Part shown: piece by piece, positions 61,201 through 64,000 of the stretch | Position numbering within the stretch: the stretch's first letter is position 1 | How the letters are laid out: each line of letters begins with the position of its first letter | Assembly: GCF_020360975.1 (NCBI RefSeq) | Contig: NW_025408668.1 | Coordinates: forward strand, 3,224,001-3,288,000 | Direction: 5' to 3' | DNA from: Hirsutella rhossiliensis | Taxonomy: Eukaryota; Ascomycota; Sordariomycetes; Hypocreales; Ophiocordycipitaceae | Length of the DNA: 64,000 nt | The notes under the pieces: model-generated | Database searches by the model: none | What the model saw: the letters and a program-made list of their open reading frames with translations, nothing else | What the model was told of the DNA's origin: nothing | Translations under genes and position numbers: made by a program

Positions 61201-61289
61201 AAGGGGGTAGTTATAGTAATATAAGTAATATAAGTATAATAGTATAAGTAGAGATAAAAATAGCGTTTATTATAGGGCAAAGCCCTTAA

Positions 61290-62340
61290 ACTACCTAGGC
61301 CTATTCCTTATTATTATTATTATTATTATCCTTATTATTATTATCCTCGTTAGCCTCCTCCTTTTTATTAGCGGCGGCGGCGGTCTCTAGGGCGCTAAGG
61401 CGGCCCTTTAAGCCTATAAGCTAGTTAGCGGTAGCGGCGGCTCTAAGGGTAAAGGGGCGGCGGCTAGCGGCGGCGGTAAGGGCAGCGGCGGTAGCGGAGG
61501 CGGGCACGGCTAAGGGGACCGCCGATAAGGCGACGGAGGTAGTATCCCTAGCGCTAGGTACGTTAAAGGCGGAAATAAGGGAGTAGAGGAGTAGGACTTA
61601 CTTAAGTATAAGGCCCTATTACTCGAGGGCGCGGAGGTTATAGTAAGCGGTAGCGGCGGCGGTAAGGCGCTTCTTAATAGCCCCCCGCGCCTACCTATGC
61701 GAGCTAGCCTTCTAAGCCGACGCCGTAGCGAGTAAGATAGGAGGCGCCGCCTTATAGGCGCGGCCGGCTCGCGCGTACTAGTAGTAGCTACCGCCGCGGC
61801 GGCGCCCGGCCTAGTTAGAGTAGTCGAGCTCCTACGACGTATAACGTATATAAGGGGCTAAGCGGGCGGCGCCGGCCTATACTTAGCGCTTATACTATAA
61901 GAGGTTAGCGGATAATATCTATTACGCTTACCTAACTATAGACTTATAGGGGTAGCGGAGATAGAGGCGGGGGCCGAGGGGCTAAGCGTTATAGGTAGTA
62001 GCGGGGACGGCGTCGTTACCCTAAGGGGCGACGTAAGAGCGAATAGCGTAGTAGAGGCGGCGGCGGCGGCGGTAGGAGCGGTGGTAGCGGCGCGGGTAGA
62101 AGCGGCGGCAGCGGCAGAGTCGTCGTTAGCCGCGGCTAGTATAGCGTCGACGAACGACTCTATACGCTCCGAGAAGGAGGAGGTAAGAGAGGGAGAAGCG
62201 GATATATCTATCGCGGAAGTTAATATAACGGAATACTACCTCCCGCTCTATAAGGCGCGGAACTTATTAGTTAAAGTTATTATTATTATTAAGGCTATTA
62301 TTACTACTACTACTACTACTATAAGTATACGTTAATAGAG
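61290..62340 (-). pseudogene. Gypsy E antisense extra ORF (Ala-rich)
   Basis: On the minus strand, opposite to pol, a long frame runs from about 62335 down to about 61690: SASPSLTSSFSERIESFVDA, then Ala-rich DDSAAAAASTRAATTAPTA and Arg-rich IRRRLLSYSLRRRLRRLARI. After a frame change at a run of six G (about 61681-61686, read as C here) it goes on as KKRLTAAATAYYNLRALE, LIGLKGRLSALETAAAANKK and an Asn-rich end (NEDNNNKDNNNNNNKE). Very few stops, because codons are GC-rich. The plus-strand 84-codon frame at 62081-62335 is its shadow. Function unknown; the coiled-coil-like LIGLKGRLSALE hints at oligomer formation. Confidence 0.6.
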
Positions 62341-62770
62341 CGGCCTATATAGCTAAGAATAAACTAACGCCTTAGGTAGAGTAGAACTTACTTATTAATA
62401 TTATTACTATAGTTAAAGAAGGGAAAAAAGGAAGGGAAGGGGGAAAGGAGGGATACCGCCTTATATACCCCTTAGTAGAGGATACTACCTAAGGTAGAAG
62501 GGACGGGCAACTTAAGGCTTACGTAGGTCTAGACTAGCCGCTAGCTACCTAGGGGCGTATATAATAGGTTACGCCCTTATTTAAACGGCTAGCTAGCTAA
62601 TAAGTATAAAGCTAGGTCCTAGCTACCTAGGCTAATAGGCGCGGGGATAATAGGGCTAGTAAGGCCGGCCCTATTAATAGGAAAGGGTAGGGAAGAGCCT
62701 ATAGTATAGGCCTAATTATATAGGAGCCGTTAATAGGGTAGCGCTACGCCGCGCTTAAAGGAGGGTATTA

Positions 62771-62956
62771 TATAAGAGTCTTTAACTATTATAGGTAATA
62801 GGCTTAGGCCGCGGCCTAAGCTATATAGTTACGTATAAAGGGCCGGATCTTATAAGTATAAGGGCGGGCTAGCCGCGTATAGAAGAGCTCTATATAGCTT
62901 ATTAATATTATCCTATAGACGGCACCTATATATACGCCTCTACCTACTCCGTAATA
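62771..62956 (+). repeat. 3' LTR of Gypsy E
   Basis: 186 bases, direct repeat of 55979-56164, followed by CTTAC. Confidence 0.93.
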
Positions 62957-64000
62957 CTTACGTGCTTAGGAAGAGAGCCTTACTAGTTATTATCGCGCCC
63001 TTTCTATTAGTATCTTAGGTTAGAAAGTCGCTAAGGAGGAGTTTAATAAGTAAGATCGTACCCTTATAAATATTAGCCCGTTAAAGGGATAAGACCCTTA
63101 GTACTTCTTATCTAACTTACTTCTAAGTATACTTAAAGGCTTTATAAAGACCTTAATTATTTAATAAGGTATCTTTTTTAATTATAGTTAATTTAAATAT
63201 TTATTTTCCCCCCTTTAAAGTAAAGACCGTTAGTTACGCGACTTTAGTAGAGATAAAGAAGTATAAAGTAAAGAAATCTCTAAGACTTATATTAATAACC
63301 TAAGACCCTTAGAGCTATATATAGGACCGATAATTAGATAATTATATAGTTAATTACTTTACTAATCCTTAGCCGCGTACTACGCGTGCTTTAAGTATAT
63401 ACCCTTATCCCTATTAAAATACCTAGGAAGTTTACTAGCTATAATACTAAAGTTAGTTTAAATCTAGCTAAGGGCACGATTAATTTTTAGTTAAACTAAT
63501 AAACTATCCTAACCTACTTATTAATTAATTAATTAGCTCTTTTAAAAGCGCTTATTAATATACTAGTAGTCTAGCCCTACTATAAGTAAGCTAGCCTAGA
63601 CCTTACTTACTTAGACTTAGTAATAAATTTATTAGGACCGCCTTTTAACCTTAGTTTAGGCCCCTTAACTAAGAAAATAAAACCTAGGGCTAATACTAGT
63701 AACTTAATAAGTATAGCGTAAAGCTAGTATAATAACTTAACTACTAGCTTAGTTAAAGGCTAGTATTAATAAAAAATTGCCCGCTAAGCTTTATAATAGA
63801 AAAATAAAGTAGAGCCTAAAAAGATATTATTATAAGATAAGGTTAAGGATAATTATATAATTAACTATTAACTAAAAACGCTTATACTACTAATTAATAC
63901 TATATACCTTATATATATAAAGGAGTTACTTTCTAAGGTTACTTTATAATAAGGCTAATATAATTCTAACTAACTAAAATAATACTTATAATAACTAGCG
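62957..64000. other. Unidentified RIPed sequence at the window end
   Basis: Strongly A+T-rich, stops in all frames on both strands. Frame 1 on the plus strand from about 63205 can be read to the end if TAA/TAG are taken as former Gln codons, but that is weak evidence in such DNA and no motif was recognised. It is the right flank of the site into which Gypsy E inserted. Confidence 0.35.

Larger units (their letters stand above)
55979..62956 (+). mobile_element. Ty3/Gypsy chromovirus E
   Basis: Complete element of 6978 bases, LTRs of 186 bases and target duplication CTTAC (55974-55978 and 62957-62961). Order: gag with zinc knuckle, protease, RT, RNase H, integrase, chromodomain, antisense Ala-rich frame, 3' LTR. 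Confidence 0.95.

Noticed and set aside
62081..62335. Ala-rich plus-strand ORF
   Set aside because: Mirror of the longer minus-strand antisense frame in Gypsy E; GC-rich codons open both strands.
63205..64000. Gln-rich plus-strand coding frame at the window end
   Set aside because: Taking every TAA/TAG as Gln opens almost any frame in RIPed DNA; no motif seen.
1..64000. tRNA or rRNA genes
   Set aside because: No cloverleaf or rRNA-like segment was recognised by eye; the tRNA-like GGTTATAAGCCCGG motifs are primer-binding sites.

Overview
The window looks like an ascomycete (Pezizomycotina) chromosome segment with repeat-induced point mutation (RIP). It has a gene-bearing, GC-balanced left part (1 to about 11 kb) and an A+T-rich block of about 53 kb made almost entirely of nested transposons. 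In that block TpG and CpA are very scarce while CpG is kept, stops are nearly all TAA/TAG, and paired repeats differ by C-to-T/G-to-A changes. The 50-odd-base introns with CTGAC/CTGAT-like branch sites, the SesB-NACHT-ankyrin protein and a Hop-like MULE transposase all fit a filamentous ascomycete. The species cannot be told from the sequence.

Left part. Only one gene looks intact: a 1705-residue NLR-like protein (5641-10918) with an alpha/beta-hydrolase (SesB-like) domain, a NACHT NTPase and about a dozen ankyrin repeats. It only reads through if three short introns are removed; two of them hide in-frame stops. Upstream are three decayed genes: a membrane-protein remnant (690-1053), an F-box/leucine-rich-repeat gene with Trp-to-stop changes (1599-3325) and an unrecognised remnant (4150-4740).

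Transposon block. A MULE DNA transposon (11058-36047, about 3.0 kb of its own sequence, transposase on the minus strand) starts 140 bases after the NLR stop codon. It is split by a Ty1/copia element (copia-1, 13598-19884, TSD GTATT) and by a minus-strand chromodomain Gypsy (A, 20107-35796, TSD AAGGG), which itself holds a plus-strand chromodomain Gypsy (B, 27406-35213, TSD TAGAG). Next comes a truncated copia fragment (copia-2) split by copia element C (36316-42595, TSD ATAGC). A copia-2 relative (copia-3, 43352-55748) follows, split by element D (48340-54677, TSD GAACT), a sister of C. A third chromodomain Gypsy, E (55979-62956, TSD CTTAC), lies in unidentified RIPed sequence that runs to the window end.

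All retroelement reading frames are broken, so these are relics. The most interesting shared feature is that all three Gypsy elements keep an extra reading frame between pol and the 3' LTR on the strand opposite to pol. In A it carries a Zn2Cys6-like cysteine pattern. The four copia elements that keep a 5' LTR also share a primer-binding site matching the anticodon region of initiator tRNA-Met (half-tRNA priming). The left MULE end is nearly unmutated while its right end is heavily RIPed, so the RIP boundary can be read inside one element beside a putative immune-receptor gene.
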